Assembly: GCA_963753135.1 (NCBI GenBank)
Contig: CAVWBA010000026.1
Coordinates: 1 to 64,000, forward strand
Source: Roseiarcus sp963753135
GTDB lineage: Bacteria; Pseudomonadota; Alphaproteobacteria; Rhizobiales; Beijerinckiaceae
DNA: 64,000 nt
Reading direction: 5' to 3'
Positions within the stretch are counted from its first letter, which is position 1. The number at the start of each line of letters is the position of its first letter. The position numbers and the translations under genes are program-made. The notes under the pieces are model-generated. The model saw only the letters and a list, made by a program, of their open reading frames with translations, was not told where the DNA came from and searched no databases. Shown here piece after piece: positions 35,304-44,022 of this stretch.

Positions 35304-35739
35304 TCAGCCCTCGTCCGCGGACCCCAAGCCCTCGCAAGAGCGGCCAAAGGCGGAAAGCGCGTCCTCGAGGTAGTCTGGCAGCAGCTCCATATCCAGAACG
35401 TACCTCCAGGTCGGGGCCTCCGCCCGCTCTTTCGCCTGAGCGACGGCGATTTTCCACTCCTCGGGTTGCATGTCGCCGCGACCGATCCAAGCCAGCGCCA
35501 CCAGCGCCGCCGCCTCGTCGACGTCGAGATCCTTGATGAATTCGATCAGTTCCCGGCGGAGCGAACGGCCGGCCGCGTCGGTCAGCATAATGTGTTCATC
35601 GTCGTCGGCGGGGTTTGAGTTCGTCCGGCTCGGCGCCTGCCTCTTCGCCGAGATATTCACGCGATTTTTCAATGATGAAGCACACTTTCGCCAGATCGAT
35701 CTCTGGCATCGGACGTTCGCTTTCATCGATCTTGCGCAT
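35304..35739 (-). pseudogene. DUF3775-domain protein, single-base frameshift
   Basis: ATG 35739 (GGAGAA upstream) opens MRKIDESERPMPEIDLAKVC and FIIEKSREYLGEEAGAEPDE L. At 35614-35616 the printed sequence has one extra A (AAAC for AAC). Removing it gives LNPADDDEHIMLTDAAGRSL followed by the DUF3775 core LDVDEAAALVALAWIGRGDM QPEEWKIAVAQAKER and LLPDYLEDALSAFGRSCEGL. About 145 residues if repaired. Small cytosolic proteins of this family are common in Rhizobiales and of unknown function. Convergent with lcdH, 16 bases apart. Confidence 0.7.
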
Positions 35740-36088
35740 GAAGGGTTCTCCAGACTCGGGCCGCGACTTATCGGGTCATGCGAAGGAAATGGCTTCGGCC
35801 GCTGCTCAACCATCAAGCCTTCCGTCCGTTGCCCTGCCTGCTTACGACACGCGCCGCAGACCTACCAGCCCAACGCTCGCTCCCTTTTGATCTTGAGACG
35901 CGCGCGACTTTCATTTTAGTCTCGCGCATCCAGTCGTTTCAATGGATTGCGCCCCGGTTTAGGTTCGTCTTCAGGAAGGACGGTCGCTCCTGAACGCGAC
36001 GCTTGGCTTCAAGCGGGCCCGGATCAACACATAGCGGATAGTGCAAAACGCGGTTGCGGTAAAAAGGCGCGGGCTCTACGCTGGAGAG

Positions 36089-36844
36089 ATGGAAAATTTT
36101 AGCGCCGGCTCAGCCGCGATGAAACTAACCTACAAGATTCTCAGCCATACGGCCGATAGCTTTCTTGATATCTTGAAGCAATTAACATCAGAGCTCGGCG
36201 TCACCAATATTGCATACGTTCGCATGTCGGCGAACAAGAGCACGGATTTAAATTTGTTGACAGCTGGCGAGACAACCTATCCGAGGGAATGGATGCGGCG
36301 TTATTTCGCTAAGCAGTACTTCTTAATAGACCCAATTCTTAAGTTCGCAAACTCATCGCCATCGTATTTCGACTGGGCAGATGTGACAAGCGAAAGCCCT
36401 GCAATAAAAGAATTTTTCTCGGACGCCATCCGTCACAAGATTGGCAGCAACGGTATCTCGATCCCAATCCGAAATCGAAAGAACTCTCAAGCCATAGTCT
36501 CGTTTACCAGCGACATGTCGAGACAAGATTGGGATATATTTAAAGAAGTAAACATAGATAAGCTTCATCATATGTCTGCTCTAATTGACTCTGCGGCAAT
36601 GACAGGTCTAAAATTTGAAGACGTCCCAGATGTCAAGCTTTCTCTTCGTGAAGAACAGTGCATCATGTGGGCGGCACGAGGAAAAACATATGAGGAAATC
36701 GGGGAGATAACGAATTTAAGCTTCTATAGCGTCAGGAGCCATCTGGATTTGGCGCGCCATAAGCTGCGCGGCGCAAATCTGACGCACGCGGTCGCGATAG
36801 CGCTCGCCCTCGGCGTAATTCCAGCGATGGCAATGAGAACCTAG
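36089..36844 (+). CDS. LuxR-family quorum-sensing regulator (orphan AHL receptor)
   Basis: About 251 residues from ATG 36089 (the frame is open to 36041). The N-terminal autoinducer domain keeps the expected ligand residues: the Trp and Tyr of EWMRRYFAKQY, Asp-Pro of FLIDPIL, the Trp of YFDWADV and the Gly of GSNGISIPIR. The C-terminal HTH has LSLREEQCIMWAARGKTYEE IGEITNLSFYSVRSHL. Codon use is AT-rich relative to the surroundings, suggesting transfer. No luxI-type synthase is visible nearby, and an IS630 copy has landed 18 bases after the stop, where a synthase often lies. It therefore acts as a solo or has lost its partner. Confidence 0.85.
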   Translation: MENFSAGSAAMKLTYKILSHTADSFLDILKQLTSELGVTNIAYVRMSANKSTDLNLLTAGETTYPREWMRRYFAKQYFLIDPILKFANSSPSYFDWADVTSESPAIKEFFSDAIRHKIGSNGISIPIRNRKNSQAIVSFTSDMSRQDWDIFKEVNIDKLHHMSALIDSAAMTGLKFEDVPDVKLSLREEQCIMWAARGKTYEEIGEITNLSFYSVRSHLDLARHKLRGANLTHAVAIALALGVIPAMAMRT

Positions 36845-36860
36845 TCGTTGAGCTAATAGA

Positions 36861-37991
36861 CTAGTGGATTGAATTTAACGCTTGGTGCCGTCGTCTGACG
36901 GCTTCGATGATTTTTTCGGGGTCAGCGACCCATCGGAAGGGCTTTGACTTGGCGTTGTGATCATCGAGGAAGCGGTTGATGGCGGCCTGCAGATCAACCA
37001 CGGATTGGAAGACGCCGCGCTTGAGGCGGCGCTTGGTGAGGGTCGCGAAGAAGCCCTCGACGGCGTTGAGCCAGGAGGCCGAGGTCGGCGTGAAGTGGAA
37101 TGTCCAGCGCGGATGGCGCGCCAGCCATTTTCGGACCTCGGGGTGCTTGTGGGCGGCGTAGTTGTCGAGGATCGCATGGACGGTCTTGCCGGCGGGGACC
37201 TCGCGCTCGACGGCGTTTAGGAAACGGATGAACTCCTGATGCCGATGGCGCTGCATGTTGCGGCCGATCACCTTGCCGTCGAGAACGTTCATCGCGGCGA
37301 ACAGCGTCGTCGTGCCATTGCGCTTGTAATCATGAGTCATCGTTCCCGCCCGGCCCTTCTTCATCGGCAGGCCGGGCTGGGTTCGGTCGAGCGCCTGGAT
37401 CTGGCTCTTCTCGTCGACGGAAAGGACAACAGCGTGCGCCGGCGGATCGACATAGAGCCCGACCACGTCGCGCAACTTGTCGACGAACGCGGGGTCTTTG
37501 GAGAGCTTGAACTGCCGGATGCGGTGTGGCTGAAGTCCGTGGGAGCGCCAGATGCGCTGCACGGAAGAGACGCTGACGCCGGCTGCCTCCGCCATCGCTG
37601 CGCCCGTCCAATGCGTGGCTTCGGCCACCGGCGGCTCCATCGTCAGCGTCACGACGCGTTCGGCGACAGCGGGATCAAGCTTCGGGATGCGCGACGGCCT
37701 CGTCTTGTCGCGCAGCAGCCCTTCAAAGCCCTCGTCGGCAAAGCGTTCCTGCCAGCGCCAGACGCAGGTCTTGGACTTGCTCGTCTCGCGCATGATCGCG
37801 CTCGTGCCGACTCCTTTCGCGGTCAGCATGACGATCCGTGCTCGCCAGACGTGCTTCTGCGGGGCGTTCCGGTCGCTGACCAGCGCGCGGAGCCGATCGA
37901 GGTCAGCCGAAGAGACGGAAAGGGTGACGCCAGCTCGCATCCCCCAGACTCGCACGCCCCAAGTCCGGTCGAAATCCCTGATCGGATTCAA
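36861..37991 (-). CDS. IS630-family transposase
   Basis: A 376-residue frame (probable start at the internal ATG 37940, MRAGVTLSVSSADLDRL, 359 residues). HTH region: KGVGTSAIMRETSKSKTCVW RW and EAAGVSVSSVQRIWR. The DDE triad is visible in VVLSVDEKSQIQA (first Asp), HAILDNYAAHKH (second Asp) and ASWLNAVEGFFATLTKR (Glu). It is complete, so the element may still be mobile. Confidence 0.9.
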   Translation of the reverse strand: MNPIRDFDRTWGVRVWGMRAGVTLSVSSADLDRLRALVSDRNAPQKHVWRARIVMLTAKGVGTSAIMRETSKSKTCVWRWQERFADEGFEGLLRDKTRPSRIPKLDPAVAERVVTLTMEPPVAEATHWTGAAMAEAAGVSVSSVQRIWRSHGLQPHRIRQFKLSKDPAFVDKLRDVVGLYVDPPAHAVVLSVDEKSQIQALDRTQPGLPMKKGRAGTMTHDYKRNGTTTLFAAMNVLDGKVIGRNMQRHRHQEFIRFLNAVEREVPAGKTVHAILDNYAAHKHPEVRKWLARHPRWTFHFTPTSASWLNAVEGFFATLTKRRLKRGVFQSVVDLQAAINRFLDDHNAKSKPFRWVADPEKIIEAVRRRHQALNSIH

Positions 37992-38011
37992 ATGTCAGAT
38001 TTGATCCACTA
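36862..38011. mobile_element. IS630-family insertion sequence with TA target duplication
   Basis: Both ends begin with TAGTGGAT in inverted orientation. Left is TAGTGGATTGAATTTAACG from 36862 and right, read inward, is TAGTGGATCAAATCTGACA from 38011. About 15 of the first 23 positions match. The terminal TA on each side is the expected target duplication. The element, about 1.15 kb, lies between the luxR stop and a small ORF. Confidence 0.8.
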
Positions 38012-38213
38012 GATTGCTCCGCATCCAGAGCGGCTCATGGGGTGGATCTTGCGCTCCGATCTTCGCGCGAGCGCTGGAAGCTAAACCAAATCCAACGTGG
38101 ACCGTGAGCCTGCTGCTACTCTGAGACTGCGAGCATCGACAAGGGCGAAATATGCTCGGAAGGTAAGGTGCTCAGAGATCGGACTGGCTGAATGGCCAAG
38201 GCGGACGAGCCGC

Positions 38214-38441
38214 TCAAGACACGACCGCCGGCAAGCTGGCTTCTCGGTCCGGTTCGACTCGCTTCTTTCCCTTCGCCTTCAAGGCCTGCAGAACGTCTCG
38301 GGCTGCGCGCAAAACATCGGGCTCCAAGTCGTAGTCAAGGCAAATATGAACCATGATTTCTGCGAATTGGTCAGCAACACTGGGTGGCCGGGAATCGACA
38401 TCGCCATTCGCAATATATGGACTCGTCTTGAAACGGAGCAT
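38214..38441 (-). CDS. Small hypothetical protein
   Basis: A 75-residue protein from ATG 38441 with GAAAGG 7 bases upstream: MLRFKTSPYIANGDVDSRPP, SVADQFAEIMVHICLDYDLE, PDVLRAARDVLQALKAKGKK. Composition is that of a helical cytosolic protein. No family recognised. Confidence 0.4.
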   Translation of the reverse strand: MLRFKTSPYIANGDVDSRPPSVADQFAEIMVHICLDYDLEPDVLRAARDVLQALKAKGKKRVEPDREASLPAVVS

Positions 38442-38843
38442 GAGGCGGCCTTTCGGAGTTGTCGCTCGGATGAACTTAGCCCACGCGAGGACAGGTCGGC
38501 GTCAAGGTCAGGGGACTCTCCTCGACGCAGTTTGACCGGGGCTCTCACGTGGTAGGCACAAACATATCTCTAATATTTAAATGATAATATCTGCTGACGA
38601 ACATTTTTATTTCTGTAATCAATCCATCGTCCAGAAAACTATAACTATAATACACTTTAACCAACTACGGACATTCATTAAGACTTCAGCACTCCCCTGG
38701 CAAGGCGCAAATGTGCTTAGAACAAAACAAGATCATATTTCTTGCGGGCTCGGAACGACTGCGGGCGCATCGTCGGCAGCGGAGATGGAATTGCGTTCTC
38801 GCATCCGTTCGGCTACCGAATGTGGCCATTGGAGGGAGTGTTG
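38442..38843. other. AT-rich intergenic stretch
   Basis: The part from about 38570 to 38690 is notably AT-rich. I see no supportable gene; it may contain the promoter of the copper module. Confidence 0.35.
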
Positions 38844-39308
38844 GTGAGCCGCGGGCGCCAGACATTTGCGCTTGGGAGACAGCGCGCGAAGCGTCGCCTG
38901 GCATCGTTCCGCTCGCCCCTCACCGCGTTTCTGGTCGCGCTTTCGCTGATCGTTCAGCTTTTCGCCGCCGCGACGCCGCCGGCTTTGGCCGCGCCCGCTT
39001 TCGCCGGCGCCGATGACGCTGCGATCGCGGCCGAGTTCAAGGCGGTCTTCGGCGACACGGCGCAACTCTGCGTCCATACCGACGATCAGAGCGCGCCGGC
39101 GCAGCACGGGCCCTGCCATTGCTGCGATCAATGTCTCCTCTGCGGCTTCGCCGCTCAGGTCGTTGCCTTCGTCCCGCCTGACCTGCCGGCGTTGCCGGAG
39201 CGGCTCGACAGCGACGCGCATGCGATCCGTGCGCCGCCTGGCCGCGACGTTCTTCCCGCCCATCCCGTCCAGCCAAATCCCGCTCGAGCGCCGCCCCTCC
39301 CAGTCTGA
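38844..39308 (+). CDS. Secreted Cys/His-rich protein of the copper module
   Basis: About 154 residues from GTG 38844, which has GGAGGGA upstream. A basic N-region and hydrophobic core (FLVALSLIVQLFAAATPPAL) form a signal peptide or anchor. The mature part has one concentrated metal-binding-type motif, HGPCHCCDQCLLCGFA, and a Pro-rich tail. Small DUF2946-like proteins with such cysteines are frequent beside copper genes. The neighbours CopC, PCuAC and CopD on the same strand make copper binding likely, but the family call is tentative. Confidence 0.6.
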   Translation: MSRGRQTFALGRQRAKRRLASFRSPLTAFLVALSLIVQLFAAATPPALAAPAFAGADDAAIAAEFKAVFGDTAQLCVHTDDQSAPAQHGPCHCCDQCLLCGFAAQVVAFVPPDLPALPERLDSDAHAIRAPPGRDVLPAHPVQPNPARAPPLPV

Positions 39309-39371
39309 CGGTCATTCGCCGCGCGCGCCCTTCGGCGCGCGCTCGCATTCCTTCAGATTCGAGGTTTCCTT

Positions 39372-40307
39372 TTGATGACACCGTTCAAAATCCGCTTAGC
39401 GGCGGGCGCCCTCGCGGGCGCGGCAGCGGCCCTGTGGCTCACCCCTGCCTACCCTCACGCCGTTTGCGGCGCCCGAATCTTCCCGGCCACACTCGCTATC
39501 GACGATCCGGGCGTTCTCGATGAGCTTACGCTTCCGGCCGTAAGTTATGTTCCTTTCAACTCAGACGGCGCTCACGAGTGGGACGCGAGCTTCAGCTGGA
39601 CCAAGACGATCACTCCGGGCCTCAGCGTGGTCATCTCCGATGGACCGACTTGGGAGCATCCCGGCGGCTACGGTTGGAACGGGCTCGATACCGAGTTGCA
39701 GTGGCAGGCGCTGTGCATCCCCGACGCCGAGTTCATGTTCAAGGTCGGCTTCGACATATCCTGGGCCGGAACCGGCACGGCAGCCCTGGCGGGCGCCGGC
39801 GGGCAAAACACCTACTCTCCGCTGGTGGTCGCGGGTTTGGGATTCGGAACCCTGCCGCAGTCACTGAAGTACATGAGGCCGTTCGCGATCACGGCGGAGT
39901 TCAGTACAACGACACCCGGTCAGGATTGGACGAATGGCGACCCCAATGTCTCCACGTTCAACTGGGGCTTCACCCTCCAATACAGCTTGCCGTACTTCAA
40001 CACGCAATTGGCCGAGATCAACAACGACTTCCTCAAGCATCTCGTCCCAATCGCTGAGTTTGCTTTTCAGACCCCGATTCACAATGGCGCGGCTGCCGGC
40101 GCGCTGACAACCGGCTACTTCCAGCCCGGCGTCATCTACGAAGCCGACAAATGGCAGATCGCCCTCGAGGCCATGGTCCCGATGACGGGCGCAACCGGTC
40201 ACGGCGTCGGCGTGATCGGCTCACTTGATTTCTATCTCGACGATATTCCCAACAGGATCGACGAACCGATCTTCCCTCACGGACTTGGCATAGCGCCAGG
40301 AATCTGA
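39372..40307 (+). CDS. Exported protein of unknown function in the copper module
   Basis: A 311-residue protein with a signal peptide (MTPFKIRLAAGALAGAAAAL W...AYPHA). The mature sequence is rich in aromatic and small residues with alternating patterns (AHEWDASFSWTKTITPGLSV VISDGP; FNWGFTLQYSLPYFNTQLAE) that suggest beta-strands of an outer-membrane or periplasmic barrel-like protein. Similar sequences accompany CopC/CopD genes, so it may be an outer-membrane component of copper traffic. Not matched to a named family. It is followed by copC 16 bases later. Confidence 0.65.
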   Translation: MMTPFKIRLAAGALAGAAAALWLTPAYPHAVCGARIFPATLAIDDPGVLDELTLPAVSYVPFNSDGAHEWDASFSWTKTITPGLSVVISDGPTWEHPGGYGWNGLDTELQWQALCIPDAEFMFKVGFDISWAGTGTAALAGAGGQNTYSPLVVAGLGFGTLPQSLKYMRPFAITAEFSTTTPGQDWTNGDPNVSTFNWGFTLQYSLPYFNTQLAEINNDFLKHLVPIAEFAFQTPIHNGAAAGALTTGYFQPGVIYEADKWQIALEAMVPMTGATGHGVGVIGSLDFYLDDIPNRIDEPIFPHGLGIAPGI

Positions 40308-40323
40308 CCCAAGGAGTTTGACC

Positions 40324-40686
40324 ATGCGCACAAACATCCTCAAAATCGCTACTTCGCTCGCCTTCGCGCTCGTCGCCACCCAAGCCTTCGCCCACGCCCA
40401 GCTCGAGAAGGCAACGCCCGCCGTCGGCGGCACGGTCGCCTCGGCGAGGGAAATCCGGCTCGAGTTCAGCGAGGGCGTCGAGCCGCGCTTTACCGGCGTG
40501 ACCTTGACCGGCCCGGGCGGCGCCGTTCCTCTCGGAGCGGCCAAGACGGAGCCAAGCAATCAGGCCGTGCTGATCGTGCCGATCTCCAAGCCCCTGGCGG
40601 CCGGCGCCTATACCGTGCGCTGGCACGCGGTGTCGGTCGATACGCACCACACCCAGGGAACCTTCGAATTCACCGTGAAGCCATGA
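40324..40686 (+). CDS. copC: Periplasmic copper-binding protein CopC
   Basis: A 120-residue CopC/YobA domain protein; ATG 40324 with AAGGAG upstream. The signal peptide ends at AFA, leaving an N-terminal His (AHAQLEKATPA) that forms the Cu(II) site with the Asp/His of AVSVDTHHTQGTF near the C-terminus. This is the short form that binds one Cu(II). It likely hands copper to CopD, encoded two genes on. Confidence 0.9.
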   Translation: MRTNILKIATSLAFALVATQAFAHAQLEKATPAVGGTVASAREIRLEFSEGVEPRFTGVTLTGPGGAVPLGAAKTEPSNQAVLIVPISKPLAAGAYTVRWHAVSVDTHHTQGTFEFTVKP

Positions 40687-40729
40687 CCGCCTCTCAAGGC
40701 AAACACTTACCAATCGGAAAGCACGAACC

Positions 40730-41221
40730 ATGAGACATTCTCTGTTCACCTTGGCGCTCGCTCTTGCCTTAAGCGCGACGCCCGCGCTGGCGCAGGAGTT
40801 CAAGGCCGGAGACATCGTGATCGAAATGCCCTGGGCGCGCGCGACCCCGAAGGGCGCCGAGGTCGGGGGCGGCTATGTGACGATCCAAAACAAAGGCGCC
40901 GCGCCCGACCGGCTGACTGGAGGCAAAGCGGACTTCGCCAACGTCGAGGTGCACCAGATGAAGTCGGTAAACGGCGTCATGGAGATGCGCCAGGTCGCGG
41001 GCGGGCTCACGATCCCCGCGCACGGATCGGTGACGCTCTCGCCCGGCGGCTATCACCTGATGTTCACCCATCTCACCCATCCGCTGACCAAGGGCGAGAG
41101 CGTGAAGGCCACGCTCGACTTCGAACATGCGGGTCCCGTCCAAGTCGAGTTCGCCGTGACGGGAGTGGGCGCTGCGGCGCCCAGCGGGTCCGGAGGCGCC
41201 ATGAAGGGCATGAAGATGTGA
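40730..41221 (+). CDS. Periplasmic copper chaperone PCuAC
   Basis: A 163-residue DUF461/PCuAC protein. The signal peptide ends ATPALAQ. The copper motif is HQMKSVNGVMEM (His-X10-Met) followed 22 residues later by HLM (His-X-Met), close to the family consensus, and a Met-rich C-terminus GAMKGMKM adds possible Cu(I) ligands. PCuAC delivers Cu(I) to the CuA site of cytochrome oxidase. Confidence 0.9.
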   Translation: MRHSLFTLALALALSATPALAQEFKAGDIVIEMPWARATPKGAEVGGGYVTIQNKGAAPDRLTGGKADFANVEVHQMKSVNGVMEMRQVAGGLTIPAHGSVTLSPGGYHLMFTHLTHPLTKGESVKATLDFEHAGPVQVEFAVTGVGAAAPSGSGGAMKGMKM

Positions 41222-41290
41222 GCGGGCGCATCCAGCGAAGCGGCGTTCGTCCGCCAACGCGTCGCCGTCCGCTTTGAGCGCGAACAGCTC

Positions 41291-42163
41291 GTGATCACCC
41301 TCGCCTCTTGCCGTTTCGCCCATTTCCTGGCCGCGATGCTGGCGTTCGGCATGAGCGCGTATCTTTGGGCGTTCGCGCCGGAACGGCTCAAGCTTGCGCT
41401 GTCGCCGATCGTCAACCGCCTCGCGCTGATCGCGAGCCTCGTCGCCCTCGTAACCGCGATTGTGTGGCTTGCGCTCGAGTCCGCCTCGATGGCCGACGAC
41501 TTGAGCGCCGCGACCGATCCCGAAGGGATCGGCGCGGTGCTCACCGACACCGCCTTCGGCCATATCTGGGCGGCCCATCTTGTTCTGGCGGCCGCGCTGG
41601 TCGCTGTCGTCGCTTTCGGCCCGCGCGCCCGATGGGCGGCGACGTCGCTTGTCTCGGGTGCGCTGCTGGCGAGCCTCGGCTTCGTCGGCCACGCCGCGAT
41701 GCAGACCGGCGCCGAAGGCGTTCTTCATCGCGCGAACCACGCCATCCATCTCTTGACGACGGGCGCATGGATCGGCGGCCTTGTTCCGTTCGTGATGTGC
41801 CTTCGGGCCTATGAGCGCGACGATCTGCGCAAAGACGCGGTCAGGGCGATGACCGGGTTTTCCTTCTGGGGCCAGTTCATCGTCGCGGCGGTCGTGCTCA
41901 CAGGCGTCGTCAACATCGCGTTGACATCCGGCCGTCCCCCGATCCCGCCGGCGTCGCCCTACCGCGCGCTTCTCGTCGCGAAAATCATTATCGTCGCCAT
42001 CATGATCTCGCTTGCGGTTTTCAACCGCTTCGTCCTGGCGCCGCGGCTCAAGGCGAGCGCGACCGCCCTCGCAACCTTACGCGCGACGAGCGCGGCGGAA
42101 ATCGTGCTGGGCTGCCTCGTCGTCGCGCTCGTCAGCGTGTTTGCGCTGCTCGATCCGGCGTGA
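41291..42163 (+). CDS. copD: Copper resistance/uptake membrane protein CopD
   Basis: A 290-residue inner-membrane protein with eight hydrophobic helices; GTG start at 41291. Conserved His lie in CRFAHFLAAMLAFGMSAYLW, GHIWAAHLVLAA, FVGHAAMQTGAEGVLHRANH AIHLL and FSFWGQFIVAAVVLTGVVNI. CopD works with CopC in moving copper across the inner membrane. Confidence 0.88.
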   Translation: MITLASCRFAHFLAAMLAFGMSAYLWAFAPERLKLALSPIVNRLALIASLVALVTAIVWLALESASMADDLSAATDPEGIGAVLTDTAFGHIWAAHLVLAAALVAVVAFGPRARWAATSLVSGALLASLGFVGHAAMQTGAEGVLHRANHAIHLLTTGAWIGGLVPFVMCLRAYERDDLRKDAVRAMTGFSFWGQFIVAAVVLTGVVNIALTSGRPPIPPASPYRALLVAKIIIVAIMISLAVFNRFVLAPRLKASATALATLRATSAAEIVLGCLVVALVSVFALLDPA

Positions 42164-42256
42164 AGCGATAGGCGATAACCCCTATTGAGCCGCAAGGATT
42201 TGCGGCGGCACAGTCTTAGGCTTGCCTGAGCTTCGCGCTACACAACTGAGGCGTTG

Positions 42257-42272
42257 TGTGACCGCGATCACA
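42257..42272. promoter_or_regulatory. Perfect CRP-type palindrome TGTGA-N6-TCACA
   Basis: TGTGACCGCGATCACA lies 100 bases upstream of the oleate hydratase start. It is the ideal half-site pair of CRP/FNR-superfamily regulators. The intervening CCGCGA gives normal 16-base spacing. It is intergenic, which supports a regulatory role. Confidence 0.55.
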
Positions 42273-42371
42273 GTTCCTACCGCATCAAGCGCATAGTAGT
42301 AGAAAGGGGGGGCAGGCGCGTAGGCGCTTGAGCTTGAGGACGCGGTTCGCAGGCGCGGACGGGAGGGGCGG

Positions 42372-43942
42372 ATGAAGGCGCATATTGTCGGCGGCGGGTT
42401 TGGCGGACTGGCGGCGGCGGCGCTGCTCATCCGGAACGCCAACGTGCCCGGCCAGGACATCACGATCTACGAGGCGGATGGCGATCTCGGCGGCGGGTAC
42501 TTTCTCGAGGGAAGTCCGGCGAGCGGCTACAATCTGCCAGGTTCCGTCTTCGACAAGGAATTCCGCTGCGGGTTCGATCTGCTCTCGTCGATCCCGACAC
42601 TGGCCGACCCGAAGGTTTCCGTCAGGGATCAATTCTTCACCTTCAACAACGCGAACCCCTACAACGATCAGGCGCACATTCTCGATGGCAACGGCGCCAT
42701 CGTGCATGGCCGCCATTTCGGCCTAAGCCTGTTGGACGGGCTCGCCCTCGGCCGGGTCTCGCTGACGCCCGAAGCCATGCTCGACGGGCGCCGAATCGAG
42801 GAATTCTTTTCCCCCGACTTCTTCAAGACCGAATTCTGGCTGCTCTGGTCGACGATCATGGGATCGCTGCCGCAGCACAGCGTGATCGAGTTCCGGCGTT
42901 ACATGAACCGCTTCCTGTACTTGTTCCCCCACCTGTCGACCATGGCGGGGGTGATGCGCACGCCCTTCAACCAGAACGAAGCGTTCGTAAAGCCTCTGGT
43001 CGCCTGGCTCACTCCGCAAGGCGTGAACTTTGTGACTGCCGCCTTGGTCAAAGACATAGGCTTCGCGCCTGTGCCTGGCCGCATCACGGTCAATAAGCTC
43101 GACTACGAAAGAAATGGCGCTGCGACTTCCGTCGCCGTCGCGCCGGACGACATCGTGCTCGTGACCACTGGGTCGCAGGCGGCCGACCGCTCCTCGGGAA
43201 CGATGAACACGGCGCCGGGGCGCCGCCCAACCCGGGGCAGTCATGGGCGCTGTGGAGTCTCTTGGCTCGGGGGCGCACGGGTTTCGGCGATCCCACCAAG
43301 TACTTCGGCGCCCTGCAGATCGACAATTCGCGCTGGGTGACGTTCACAGTCACCACAACGGGCTCCGAATTCGTCGAGCGGATCACCAAGCTACTCGGCG
43401 GCGTCGAGCCTGGATGTGGCGGGCTCCAGACGTTGAGGGACTCGGGCTGGGTGATCTCGTTCTCGATCTTCCACCAGCCGGAAGTCATCGGTCAGCCCAA
43501 AGGCACATATGTCTGGTGGGGCTATGGGCTCCATCCCGAACGCCCGGGCAATTTTATCAAGAAACCGATGGTCCAATGCACCGGCGCGGAAATCCTCGAG
43601 GAGGTGCTGCGGAACTTGCGGTTTGACGACCAGCTTGACGTGATCATGAAGTCGTCGATCTGCATTCCCTGCGATCTGCCCTATGTGAACAACATCTGGC
43701 TTAAGCGCAGCCGCGGCGACAGGCCGCCTGTGGTTCCGGAGGGGTCGACCAATCTCGGGCTCATCGGGCAGTACGTCGAGCTTGAGCAGGACATCGCTTT
43801 CACCTTCGAATATTCCACTCGCTCGGCGTGGGAGGCGATTCACCGTCTGCTGAAGCGCGGGCCTGCGCCGCCGCCCGTCTATCAGGGACAAGTCGATCCG
43901 AAGGGAATCTTGGCCGCCTTGGAGGTGTTCCTCGCGCAATGA
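42372..43942 (+). pseudogene. ohyA: Oleate hydratase, single-base frameshift
   Basis: Oleate hydratase (myosin-cross-reactive antigen family) adds water to the cis-9 double bond of fatty acids, giving 10-hydroxystearate. ATG 42372 opens the FAD Rossmann motif IVGGGFGGLAAAALLIRN and continues through IYEADGDLGGGYFLEGSPAS GYNLPGSVFDKEFRC and FRRYMNRFLYLFPHL. At the G4 run 43217-43220 one G appears missing. Adding it gives TAPGAPPNPGQSWALWSLLA, then GFGDPTKYFGALQIDNSRWV TFT, GTYVWWGYGLHP and KSSICIPCDLPYVNNIWLKR, ending at 43942. The total of about 524 residues matches a short-form OhyA. Confidence 0.82.
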
Positions 43943-44022
43943 CGCGGTAGCGACCTCCCCCGCTCTTTGCAGGGTCGGTTCTCGGGATTTGGATTCGTGG
44001 CGTTCGCTTATTCGCTGGCGGC

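Noticed and set aside
38097..38555. 152-codon plus frame after the IS
   Set aside because: Largely antisense to the better-supported 38214-38441 gene.
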